64,000 bases of DNA from IMG/VR virus record IMGVR_UViG_3300034103_001892, positions 1-64,000 of that record. The stretch is one strand, 5' to 3'. Below, in pieces: positions 1 through 7,217 of this stretch; position 1 is the first letter of the stretch, and each line of letters begins with the position of its first letter. The position numbers and the translations under genes are program-made. A model generated the notes under the pieces. That model was not told the DNA's origin, did no database searches, and saw only the letters and a list, made by a program, of their open reading frames with translations. Source of the DNA: a virus.

Positions 1-2344
1 CAACACCTGATTTCAATGCAGCAACAATTAATTGTCTTTGTGCCTGTCTACCTGCATACATGCTACCATCATTACGATTACCGCTGGCAGTTAACCAGGT
101 GCTGGTAACTGTTGGCAATGGATTGGTATCCGGGAAGCGAGCTGTGGTAAAGTAATTGCTTTGGAAGCTCTTAACATTAAAGCCACTTCTACGTGTGTTA
201 AACAACAGTATGCCTTCAGGATACAGTTCCGAATCAGGCGCATCAGGATCAAGGTAATCGCTTACCAATAAACTTTCAATAGTCGGATAAGGATCTGTAA
301 TCGGGTCGGTGCTGCCATTTGGCGCCCAACGAGCATCTGCAAACAACACACCATTTTCTGTGGTTTGATCTGCGGTATCAAGTTGAACCCAACCATCCAA
401 TCCTTCGACGTTTTCCCAGCGATACAATAATGGATAATTTTCTAGGTCGCTGGTGTCAATCCACAGATCACCGTATACCAATGGACTTTCGGCTGCATCT
501 GTTTGTGTGGTTGGTGCCGATGCGCTAAAGATTGGTCCTGTGGCATTGGTCAACGATAAGTTAAACCCACGCACATCATTGGTCACAGTTTGATAACCTT
601 GCCAACCACTGTTGCCTTTAATCATGATATCTGCAACTGTGGCATCACTGTAGTACCATAGACGTCCATCTGCTGGATCCAAGCTTGGTGCGCTTGCAGA
701 AGCTTGATAGTCTAATTGTATCCAATTGCTTAGAATATATCCGCCATCTGGGTTTGGTCTAGCCTGTGCGGAGTCATCAAGACCAGCTGCTGCAATTGGG
801 TCACCAACGGTGCTGTTTACAACAATCACACCACCTTGGCTATGACTCATTACAACTCTGCCATTGCTATCAACAGTTGCACTTACATAAGTTACATTTG
901 CAGCACTAACCGCTGACACAAAATCAGCAGCGGTCGTACCTAGCAAAGTAGCTGACACAGGAGTAGTCAGGTTAGCTGAGCCACTGCCACTTGCGCTGAT
1001 TGTAAACACAGTGTTGGTAATAAACACAGGGTTAACCACATCACCAGTGGCATTCATTGCCCCGCTGGCGTTTCTTTCTAATAATTGAACAGTGTATGTG
1101 TTGTTGCCATCTACGTCGTACTGTGCGTATGTAGATCCAATTGGAATGTTTTTGCCACCACCGCTGGCATCTAGGGCATAGTTTGCAGCCTGATCACTGG
1201 CATACACTGGACATGCCTGAGTAACAAAAGTTCCTAGAGTACTATTATATTTTTCAACTATCAACAATGCACCATTGTTGGTTTGGGTGCTCTTGAACCA
1301 GATACTACCGGTTGGACGAGGGAAATTACTGGTAGTGCGCCACTGAGGCACATTGTAGTTAGGACTGATTTGTAAAGCAGGAGTATAATAACTTCTTTCA
1401 ACAATACCAAGTGTGGTTAGTGGTGTACCAGACACGTTTTCAATTGTGACAATACCACCTTCAGCTGTGGAACCATCGCTGGTAGCATCGCTGTCAGCAT
1501 AGATTGTGAATCTACCACCAACATTCTGAGCTATCACGCCTGCAATACTTGCAGCATTGATTTGAGTTACCAAATTATCAATGGTGTTGTCTGGAGCTCC
1601 TGGAATAGTAAATGCAGTTCCGTTGATACTTAAAACTTGTCCGGGGGTAATTGATGTTGGAGCCTGTGTGCCTTGCACGGTTGGCCAGCTCAACTTCCAT
1701 GCGTCGCTGCCGACTAGTACCCATTCATTTACACTGTTTTTGTAGTAAACTGGATTGTTTACATTTGTTGCGTTAACTGCATAATCACCAATGCTGCCCA
1801 CACTCTGCAGGGGCACTGTACTAGGTGCAGATTCAATCTGTAGAGTTGAAGTTATAACCAACGGTGTTTGCAATGTGAACACGTTTGTGGTGCCATTCCA
1901 CTGGAACACACCCCACTGACTGTCAGATGTGTTCAGCCAATAAGTACCATCAGCCGGAGCACCAACTGGTCGGTTAAGGCTAGCAGATAATTCTGTTAAA
2001 TTGATATCAACACGTTGAACGTACACACGATTAGTCAATCCCAACGCACTGTACGCAGCCAGCAAACCATATTCATTGAGTTCATAACCGTTGATTGGTG
2101 TGCCAGTAGTGGTTTTATAGAAAAACGGCACACCAAACAAATTCACTAGCTCGCGTTGACTGGTAACTGTGTAAAGTTTGTTAGCATTGGCCTTGAGTGT
2201 GCCAACTGCTGTTACACCCTGAGGGTTAGCTTTGTTCTGAGCTGAAGCTACAAGAATAAAAGGAACACTGTTTACTGCTGAAGGTAAGTAATTACTTTCA
2301 TCAATAACTGTTACTGATACGCCCGGTGATGTTAGTAATGCCAT
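1..2344 (-). CDS. 18: Tail sheath protein, gp18-like (partial, C-terminus beyond left edge)
   Basis: Contractile tail sheath subunit that polymerises around the tail tube and shortens during DNA injection. Reading the minus strand from the ATG at 2344 gives an open frame to the window edge (781 codons) starting MALLTSPGVSVTVIDESNY, the usual opening of marine T4-type sheath proteins. The fragment reaching the edge contains SWLTASGNRNDGSMYAGRQA, also sheath-like. T4 gp18 is 659 residues, so this sheath is already longer; the extra length is Gly/Ser/Asn-rich, as expected for surface insertions. A good ribosome site (AAAGGA) and a late promoter core precede it. The 3' end and any gp19 tube gene lie outside the window. 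Family assignment comes from recalled family sequence patterns. Confidence 0.85.
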   Translation of the reverse strand, partial: MALLTSPGVSVTVIDESNYLPSAVNSVPFILVASAQNKANPQGVTAVGTLKANANKLYTVTSQRELVNLFGVPFFYKTTTGTPINGYELNEYGLLAAYSALGLTNRVYVQRVDINLTELSASLNRPVGAPADGTYWLNTSDSQWGVFQWNGTTNVFTLQTPLVITSTLQIESAPSTVPLQSVGSIGDYAVNATNVNNPVYYKNSVNEWVLVGSDAWKLSWPTVQGTQAPTSITPGQVLSINGTAFTIPGAPDNTIDNLVTQINAASIAGVIAQNVGGRFTIYADSDATSDGSTAEGGIVTIENVSGTPLTTLGIVERSYYTPALQISPNYNVPQWRTTSNFPRPTGSIWFKSTQTNNGALLIVEKYNSTLGTFVTQACPVYASDQAANYALDASGGGKNIPIGSTYAQYDVDGNNTYTVQLLERNASGAMNATGDVVNPVFITNTVFTISASGSGSANLTTPVSATLLGTTAADFVSAVSAANVTYVSATVDSNGRVVMSHSQGGVIVVNSTVGDPIAAAGLDDSAQARPNPDGGYILSNWIQLDYQASASAPSLDPADGRLWYYSDATVADIMIKGNSGWQGYQTVTNDVRGFNLSLTNATGPIFSASAPTTQTDAAESPLVYGDLWIDTSDLENYPLLYRWENVEGLDGWVQLDTADQTTENGVLFADARWAPNGSTDPITDPYPTIESLLVSDYLDPDAPDSELYPEGILLFNTRRSGFNVKSFQSNYFTTARFPDTNPLPTVTSTWLTASGNRNDGSMYAGRQAQRQLIVAALKSGV

Positions 2345-2370
2345 TTGACAATCCTTTAAAAAGTTAACAA

Positions 2371-2377
2371 TATTTAT
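2371..2377 (-). promoter_or_regulatory. Late promoter core ATAAATA for gp18
   Basis: Minus strand reads CCCATAAATATTG, 26 bases before the gp18 ATG at 2344, followed by AAAGGA as ribosome site. It matches the T4 late consensus TATAAATA in seven of eight positions. Confidence 0.65.
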
Positions 2378-2428
2378 GGGATTGCCAAAAAAATCCGTTG
2401 TTACGCCTCCCTTTGCAAAGGTTCGTGT

Positions 2429-2435
2429 TTAAATA
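2429..2435 (+). promoter_or_regulatory. Late-type promoter core TTAAATA abutting the start codon at 2441
   Basis: TTAAATA ends five bases before the ATG at 2441 (spacer AAGAA). In T4 the late element covers about -13 to -6, so transcription would start at or next to the A of the ATG. No Shine-Dalgarno fits in the gap. Confidence 0.45.
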
Positions 2436-2440
2436 AAGAA

Positions 2441-2788
2441 ATGAAACGTCCTTTGTGTCCAGTATGCAAGCAACGCCCGCGGGCTATTAACTACTATCGC
2501 GACGAAATAGCTCATTTCCGAACCAAATGTGAACACTGCCTAAGACGTAACAAAAACATTAAACCACCAGTGCCACGATGGTCTTTACGGGGATATCAAA
2601 AAAAATTGCACTGCGACCTGTGCAATTTCAAGGCCAGATACACAAGCCAAACTGTGGTATATCACATGGACGGAAATCTAAACAACGCAGAATTAAGCAA
2701 TTTGCGATCAGTGTGCCGCAACTGCATTGAAGTAGTCACTAGATCTGATTTAACGTGGCGTAGGGGTGATTTGGAGCCGGACGTGTAG
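2441..2788 (+). CDS. Small zinc-ribbon protein, HNH-like
   Basis: 115-residue protein with four Cys pairs: CPVC near residue 7, CEHC near 31, CDLC near 58 and CRNC near 92, suggesting two zinc sites. The segment YHMDGNLNNAELSNLRSVC resembles the core of the HNH nuclease fold, where a His-containing strand precedes an Asn-rich loop and a CxxC knuckle, but I cannot confirm a full catalytic set. Similar small proteins occur in marine T4-type phages. It is transcribed against its neighbours, divergent from gp18, and its last 50 bases overlap the 3' end of the convergent kinase gene. It could be a nuclease or a DNA/RNA-binding regulator; function not established. Confidence 0.6.
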   Translation: MKRPLCPVCKQRPRAINYYRDEIAHFRTKCEHCLRRNKNIKPPVPRWSLRGYQKKLHCDLCNFKARYTSQTVVYHMDGNLNNAELSNLRSVCRNCIEVVTRSDLTWRRGDLEPDV

Positions 2789-3287
2789 TTAACAAGCATT
2801 TCATAAGCTCTACAGTATTACGTCTTAGATCATCAAGTGTGCCATTGTTGTCAATAACATAGTCTGCCATCCAAATTTCTAAATTCATACTGGATCGAGC
2901 TTCTTGGGGTAGATGATCGCTTCTGTCAACCCAAATTGCATAGTCAAAAACACCAGTGTTACGCATGGCATGAAATTCACTTTTGTTTCTGAGCCCGCAG
3001 TATATTGTGTTTTCTGCAAAAATTTCCCTACCCAGTTTTGCAAAGTCATCGCGACAATATTCATGAATCATGTCGTACCATTTTGATCTATGATTGTGCC
3101 TGTCCTCAAAGCACTGTTTGTAACTTGTGTACCCATACTTTGACTTCAATTCATCATAGATAAATTTTTCTGCACAAAAATCAGAGCTTGATCTAAAAGA
3201 ATAGTCAAATTCTTCACACAGGATTTCACACACAGTGTCTTTGCCATGTCGAGCATGGCCAATAATCAGTAGTTTAGGTAAGATCAT
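2739..3287 (-). CDS. P-loop nucleotide kinase, gp1-like (dNMP kinase family)
   Basis: 182 residues opening with a P-loop, GHARHGKDT at residues 10-18, in the arrangement seen in phage deoxynucleoside monophosphate kinases such as T4 gp1 (SGVKRSGKDT type). Enzymes of that group phosphorylate dNMPs to feed phage DNA synthesis. The middle part is rich in aromatic and charged residues; FDYAIWVDRSD at about 114-124 looks like the nucleotide-kinase core strand. It starts four bases inside the upstream dexA gene (ATGA-type overlap) so the two are probably co-translated from the strong promoter before dexA. Its last 50 bases overlap the opposing gene at 2441-2788. Substrate specificity is inferred; other small-molecule P-loop kinases are possible. 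Confidence 0.6.
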   Translation of the reverse strand: MILPKLLIIGHARHGKDTVCEILCEEFDYSFRSSSDFCAEKFIYDELKSKYGYTSYKQCFEDRHNHRSKWYDMIHEYCRDDFAKLGREIFAENTIYCGLRNKSEFHAMRNTGVFDYAIWVDRSDHLPQEARSSMNLEIWMADYVIDNNGTLDDLRRNTVELMKCLLTTRPAPNHPYATLNQI

Positions 3288-3802
3288 ACAAGTTCTTTGA
3301 TTTTTAGGTATTCTAAAGCGTCGTGCAACAAATCAATTTGTCGACGACAGTCTTCTAGCGCATGGTGACTCGCTGGGTACTTGTTTAGACCGGGAACCAA
3401 TCCGTACACTGTACGAGCATCACGTATCTTAAAGTACTGCCAAGGCAAGGGCATGTTATAGCTTTTGTAGGCGTGCTCTAGGATATTAGCATCGTAGGTA
3501 GGACCGTTCATCCACACGCGATTGCATTGCCAGCAAAGTTTGTGTAATTCCTGAAGAGCTTGCTGTAAGGGAATCCTGTTTTCTGGATTAAATGCTTCAA
3601 TTTGTGCTTGAGTTTGAGTTGCCCACCAATCAATGGTACCCTGCTCTATTGCTCTGTGTTCTTGACTTTCCAGTGTGACACGAGCATAGTATTGTTGACG
3701 ATAATACCCTCTAGAGAACGGATCAAAACACTGAGCTGCTATGGTTAAAATAGTAGCATCAGGGCCAGTGGCCAAACCTTCAATGTCAATCATTACGTCC
3801 AT
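3284..3802 (-). CDS. dexA: DexA-like 3'-5' DEDDh exonuclease
   Basis: 172-residue exonuclease of the DEDDh superfamily, the T4 DexA group. Visible catalytic residues: D6 and E8 in MIDIEGLAT (Exo I), D104 in GPTYDANIL (Exo II), H146 and D151 in HHALEDC (Exo III, HxAxxD). TIDWW at 56-60 matches the family's TIEWW feature. T4 DexA degrades DNA 3' to 5' and is an early enzyme, consistent with the consensus sigma70 promoter immediately ahead. With ATG at 3802 the start codon lies five bases from the -10 box, so the mRNA would be leaderless. The in-frame ATG at 3793 (M4) is an alternative start. It overlaps the kinase gene by four bases. Confidence 0.8.
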   Translation of the reverse strand: MDVMIDIEGLATGPDATILTIAAQCFDPFSRGYYRQQYYARVTLESQEHRAIEQGTIDWWATQTQAQIEAFNPENRIPLQQALQELHKLCWQCNRVWMNGPTYDANILEHAYKSYNMPLPWQYFKIRDARTVYGLVPGLNKYPASHHALEDCRRQIDLLHDALEYLKIKELV

Positions 3803-3807
3803 GCTAG

Positions 3808-3836
3808 ATTATAGCAGGACTAAACTGTGATGTCAA
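3808..3836 (-). promoter_or_regulatory. Consensus sigma70 promoter for dexA
   Basis: Minus strand has TTGACA (3836-3831), a 17-base spacer and TATAAT (3813-3808): both hexamers are perfect. The -35 box follows directly on the stop codon of gp13 (3837-3839), and the dexA ATG is five bases from the -10 box. It should be read by unmodified host polymerase, hence early. Confidence 0.8.
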
Positions 3837-4619
3837 TTAGCCTATTACCCAAGTCAGCGGTTGACTTGCATCTACATACATTTTGAGATCTTCAATACAC
3901 TTGTCCATTTCAGCCTGCGCCTGAGTTTTCAAAGCTTGACCGTTGAGTGTGGCTCCGCCCTGTGGACCAGCATATTGAGCAAATTTCTCCCTTGCTTCGC
4001 CAAGCATCATTCTAGATGCTGCCAACATATAATCTCTAATCCATTGGCTGATTTGATAATCGCTGAGCAAATTGATTTCTGGTTTTAGATTGTAGCTCCA
4101 AATCAAAACATCTTCGCCACTGCCCTTGGGATCTCGTATGATCTGAAGTTTTTTAGTTACTGGGTTAAACGTGTAGTTCAAATAGCCACCAAACATTCTA
4201 GCAGCCAATTCTACATATTGTGTGTAAAAATCATAGGTAGCCAATCCACCACTTTGATTAAAGTTCAACAAATACACCTGCATCTGTGCTTGACTAAAGG
4301 GATCAAAGTTGCTGGCAAAGGGACCAGTGGCCAAACCAAACTGGCGTCTAAACAGTTGTCTAACGCTGATTACTTCTTGTGGCAAGGTATAGATATCAAC
4401 GTCTTGTATGAGTTGAAAAAAACTGTAGCTTTCTTCGTAGGCGTTGTTAGCTCGTTGACGATATACCCCTAATGAGCGTTGATACGCAGTTTCGTAGTGT
4501 TCTGGGTCAAGTTCAATATCAATCATTTGATCGCCCAGATTGAATCTAACATAATCTATTAGATTTTGTTTCAGCAACTGTAACGATGTTTGATCGCTTT
4601 GTTGATTTTCAGTAGACAT
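3837..4619 (-). CDS. 13: Neck / head-completion protein, gp13-like
   Basis: 260-residue protein resembling the gp13 neck proteins of marine T4-type phages. The N-terminal half has the family pattern: a helix with DYVRFNLGDQM, then DIELDPEHYETAYQRSLG and YRQRANNAYEESY, then YTLPQEVISVRQLFRRQFG. gp13 and gp14 close the filled head and form the platform where the tail docks. The gene is preceded by a late promoter core and the ribosome site CGGAG, consistent with late virion expression, although the next gene downstream (dexA) has its own early promoter starting right at this gene's stop codon. T4 gp13 is 309 residues. Assignment rests on recalled family patterns and on gp14/gp15 lying nearby. 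Confidence 0.7.
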   Translation of the reverse strand: MSTENQQSDQTSLQLLKQNLIDYVRFNLGDQMIDIELDPEHYETAYQRSLGVYRQRANNAYEESYSFFQLIQDVDIYTLPQEVISVRQLFRRQFGLATGPFASNFDPFSQAQMQVYLLNFNQSGGLATYDFYTQYVELAARMFGGYLNYTFNPVTKKLQIIRDPKGSGEDVLIWSYNLKPEINLLSDYQISQWIRDYMLAASRMMLGEAREKFAQYAGPQGGATLNGQALKTQAQAEMDKCIEDLKMYVDASQPLTWVIG

Positions 4620-4625
4620 AGTGGC

Positions 4626-4651
4626 TCCGGATATAATATTTATTGTCCGGA
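4626..4651 (-). promoter_or_regulatory. Late promoter core inside a TCCGGA inverted repeat (gp13)
   Basis: TCCGGA (4626-4631) and TCCGGA (4646-4651) flank the minus-strand core AATAAATA (4637-4644). The core ends 17 bases before the gp13 ATG. The arms could form a hairpin in read-through RNA from the upstream gene or a cruciform around the promoter. No T-run follows, so it is not a standard terminator. Confidence 0.55.
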
Positions 4652-4657
4652 AGAGCT

Positions 4658-5788
4658 TTACCAGGCTCTTAAAATCACAAGATTTTCAGAACCCCTGCCG
4701 TTCCATGCTGTTTCTGTGGCCTTGATATCTTTGTAGGTTTTTCTGGCAGCTGGTTTCCCACCGTTGATCACTGCTTTTAACTGTTCTGCTGGTTTACGCA
4801 GGGTTTTTTGTTGAGTTTCAGCTAGGCTATATCCAACCACTGTGTTGTTTTTGATGCTAAAAGTTTTAGCGTACTCATCAGCAACCAGGTGTATGATCTT
4901 GCGCTTTTTTGTATCATACAACCAAGCTTCTGTTTTGTCCACAAGTTGACTTGCTGGCAAAGATTTTAAAGATAGTTCTGCAAACTCTGTACAAATCTTA
5001 AACTTAGCAGCTCGCTTTTCAGGAGTGACAGGTTTAACTTTGCGTGGTTTTCTTTCAACTTTTTTAAGTTGGATATAACTACCACAATCAGCTAAAACAA
5101 GTTCACAGAACTTTACACAATTACGCAATTGTATTTTAGAAAGATGACTGTATCCTGCCACAAGATCAGCATCCTTGCCAGCAACAACATCATCAAATTC
5201 TGATAATCTACGTTGCCAGATATCTTTGATATATCCAATCAGTTGCGGCGCTATGTTCATACTACGCAAAACTGACACGGGTTTGAAATCAGCACCAAGC
5301 TTGGCTCCGGCACCAATAAAATCATCAAACAACCCATCTAGTTCACCTGCACACTCAACCACTCGCTCACGTAGTCGGTCTTGAATGTTGGGTTTGGCTG
5401 CGGATTCTGGTTCTTCAACACTTTCAACCACTGGTTGTTTGTAATGCAAAAATGTGTCCAACATAGAGTCTAGTTTTTTCTGCTCGCTGGCGGTTAGCAC
5501 AAGACCTAGATCCACCATGCGGCATAACCAACCCACTGTGGGCACAATTTGACTGTCGCTGAGAGACCTAATTTTTTTAGCGTCCTTGGCCCTGTCATGT
5601 CTGTCAAGGTAACTTATGATCATGTCCTTGGCATCTTTTTTGCTGTAGAAGTAATGATACCAGTTGAATGCATAAGTTAACTTGGACAACCGATCTTCTA
5701 ACGGTTGAACTGCCCAAGTTGGCTCGTTGCCTGTGTATTTTGTATCCGGGCTACGCGGGTTTAACAATTTGATCGCTGCTTGTTTCAT
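4658..5788 (-). CDS. Conserved protein of unknown function, probably early-expressed
   Basis: 376 residues with no catalytic motif that I recognise. The protein is Lys/Ala/Leu-rich and predicted mostly helical: an N-terminal segment with YAFNWYHYFYSKKDAKDMI, a basic stretch KKVERKPRKVKPVTPEKRAAK around residues 243-263, and an Ala/Lys-rich C-terminus. It sits between neck genes, yet upstream is a near-consensus sigma70 promoter (TTGACC-17-TATAAT) and a strong ribosome site AAGGAG, so I infer early or constitutive expression and probably a non-structural role, perhaps nucleic-acid binding given the basic stretch. Similar proteins appear in marine T4-type phages as conserved hypotheticals, from memory. 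A structural role cannot be excluded. Confidence 0.6.
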   Translation of the reverse strand: MKQAAIKLLNPRSPDTKYTGNEPTWAVQPLEDRLSKLTYAFNWYHYFYSKKDAKDMIISYLDRHDRAKDAKKIRSLSDSQIVPTVGWLCRMVDLGLVLTASEQKKLDSMLDTFLHYKQPVVESVEEPESAAKPNIQDRLRERVVECAGELDGLFDDFIGAGAKLGADFKPVSVLRSMNIAPQLIGYIKDIWQRRLSEFDDVVAGKDADLVAGYSHLSKIQLRNCVKFCELVLADCGSYIQLKKVERKPRKVKPVTPEKRAAKFKICTEFAELSLKSLPASQLVDKTEAWLYDTKKRKIIHLVADEYAKTFSIKNNTVVGYSLAETQQKTLRKPAEQLKAVINGGKPAARKTYKDIKATETAWNGRGSENLVILRAW

Positions 5789-5801
5789 ACTGTCTCCTTG
5801 T

Positions 5802-5817
5802 AGTAATTATAATTACT
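5802..5817. promoter_or_regulatory. Perfect 16-bp palindrome in the leader of the 4658-5788 gene
   Basis: AGTAATTATAATTACT is an exact palindrome just downstream of the minus-strand sigma70 promoter and immediately upstream of the ribosome site. It could be a repressor operator or a leader hairpin. Confidence 0.4.
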
Positions 5818-5828
5818 GTATTGCCTGT

Positions 5829-5857
5829 ATTATAACAGGTTGTGAATATTTGGTCAA
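5829..5857 (-). promoter_or_regulatory. Near-consensus sigma70 promoter for the 4658-5788 gene
   Basis: Minus strand TTGACC (5857-5852), 17-base spacer, TATAAT (5834-5829). Its -10 box sits within a small inverted repeat CCTGT/ACAGG (5824-5839). The predicted start near 5822 gives a leader of about 34 bases containing the 16-bp palindrome. Confidence 0.75.
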
Positions 5858-5863
5858 CTGCCC

Positions 5864-5870
5864 ATAAATA
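5864..5870 (+). promoter_or_regulatory. Late promoter core ATAAATA for gp14
   Basis: CCCATAAATA ends seven bases before the ATG at 5878. There is no Shine-Dalgarno between, so the predicted transcript has almost no leader. The flank CCCATAAATA is the same as at the gp18 promoter. Confidence 0.6.
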
Positions 5871-5877
5871 TAGCATT

Positions 5878-7215
5878 ATGCCAAGATTATCCCTTTATCG
5901 CCCAAATCGAACCTGGGACTACCAGTTCTTAGATCGTTCTATCCGCGAAATGTACACAGTGGGTGGGCTGGATATCTTTGTACACAAGTATCTTGGCCCA
6001 AAAACCTACCCCGATGACAGTCAAGAAGATGACAGCGGAATTGGCCCTAATTTTGATGCCACACTGCCAAAATACAATCAAAGTAATCCTTTGTTTATAG
6101 AGGATCTACTGCTGCTTGAAAACCGAGATCGAAAGTACGATCCTGATGTTTACGTTATGCGCGGTGTGTACAAGCATCAAGACATTGATTTTGATTTAAC
6201 ACAATTTGGGCTGTTTTTAAACAATGATACTTTGTTTATAACGTTTCACTACAATGACATGATTGACACTTTTCAACGCAAGTTGATGTCGGGTGACGTT
6301 TTAGAAGTTCCTAATCTCAAAGACTATCATCCCTTGAATCAAAATATCCCAGAGGCCTTGCCCAGATATTACGTGATTCAAGACGCTAACTACGCTAGTG
6401 AAGGTTTTAGTCAAACATGGTTGCCGCATCTATGGCGTGTGAAAGCCACACCCATGGTCAATGCCCAAGAGTTTCAAGACATTTTGAATAAGCCATTTGT
6501 CAAAGACACAGACTGGGATCCGGGAAATTACTATCCATTTGGTAGCATTGTAAATCAAGAGGGCGGTTACTATATTGCTATAAAAAATGTACCTGGTGGA
6601 ACAGAATACACCAACACAGAATATTGGCGTCCATATACTCCGCTGACTGCTGCTGATTTAACTACCACAAGACCAAAAGATTTAGAAATCAATGATGCAA
6701 TTTTGATACAAGCAGAATACGAAGTTCCCAAGAGCGGATATGACACAGTAAAGTTTTACATACTGCCAACCAACCCAAATGGTTCACCAGCAGATCCTTC
6801 TGAATACACAGCGGATTATACCTTCAGTGATGCCAGTAGAACTTTAAGCAACACACAGGATCAACTTACTCCAACCAGTGATGGTTATACCACAGGATAC
6901 CTAACCGGCGACGGTATAGCCCCTAATGGCTTGCCGGTTACACCTGGCATAAGTTTTCCACCAAATCCCACTCTTGGAGATTATGCACTAAGATTAGATT
7001 ACTTTCCTCATAGACTGTTTAGATATGACGGTGCAAGATGGACAAAGATTGAAGAAGTGGTACGCACACAACTAACACCTGGACCAGAAAATCAAACATT
7101 GCGTTCAAGCTTTGTTAACAACACAAATGTTACTCAAACCAACGACCGAGGTCCTATACCACAACGTCAAAGCCTAAGTCAAGCTTTGAAACCAAAAGCT
7201 GATAACGGAGGTTAA
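5878..7215 (+). CDS. 14: Neck protein, gp14-like
   Basis: About 445 residues starting MPRLSLYRPNRTWDYQ. It resembles gp14-type neck proteins of marine T4-type phages: an N-terminal segment with MYTVGGLDIFVHKYLG (compare GVECYYIPREFV in T4 gp14), a middle acidic region FIEDLLLLENRDRKYDPDV, and MSGDVLEVPNLKDY, matching the T4 pattern EGDLIYFP. The C-terminal 200 residues are Pro/Thr-rich beta-type sequence not present in T4 gp14 (256 residues). I chose ATG 5878 because the late promoter lies just upstream; a GTG at 5842 (with AACAGG) would extend the protein by 12 residues but would place the promoter inside the coding sequence. gp15 follows directly, as in T4. Confidence 0.65.
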   Translation: MPRLSLYRPNRTWDYQFLDRSIREMYTVGGLDIFVHKYLGPKTYPDDSQEDDSGIGPNFDATLPKYNQSNPLFIEDLLLLENRDRKYDPDVYVMRGVYKHQDIDFDLTQFGLFLNNDTLFITFHYNDMIDTFQRKLMSGDVLEVPNLKDYHPLNQNIPEALPRYYVIQDANYASEGFSQTWLPHLWRVKATPMVNAQEFQDILNKPFVKDTDWDPGNYYPFGSIVNQEGGYYIAIKNVPGGTEYTNTEYWRPYTPLTAADLTTTRPKDLEINDAILIQAEYEVPKSGYDTVKFYILPTNPNGSPADPSEYTADYTFSDASRTLSNTQDQLTPTSDGYTTGYLTGDGIAPNGLPVTPGISFPPNPTLGDYALRLDYFPHRLFRYDGARWTKIEEVVRTQLTPGPENQTLRSSFVNNTNVTQTNDRGPIPQRQSLSQALKPKADNGG

Positions 7216-7217
7216 TT

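Noticed and set aside
5842-5877. GTG start for gp14 at 5842
   Set aside because: It would put both the divergent sigma70 -35 box and the late promoter inside the coding region; MPRLSLYRP at 5878 looks like the natural N-terminus.
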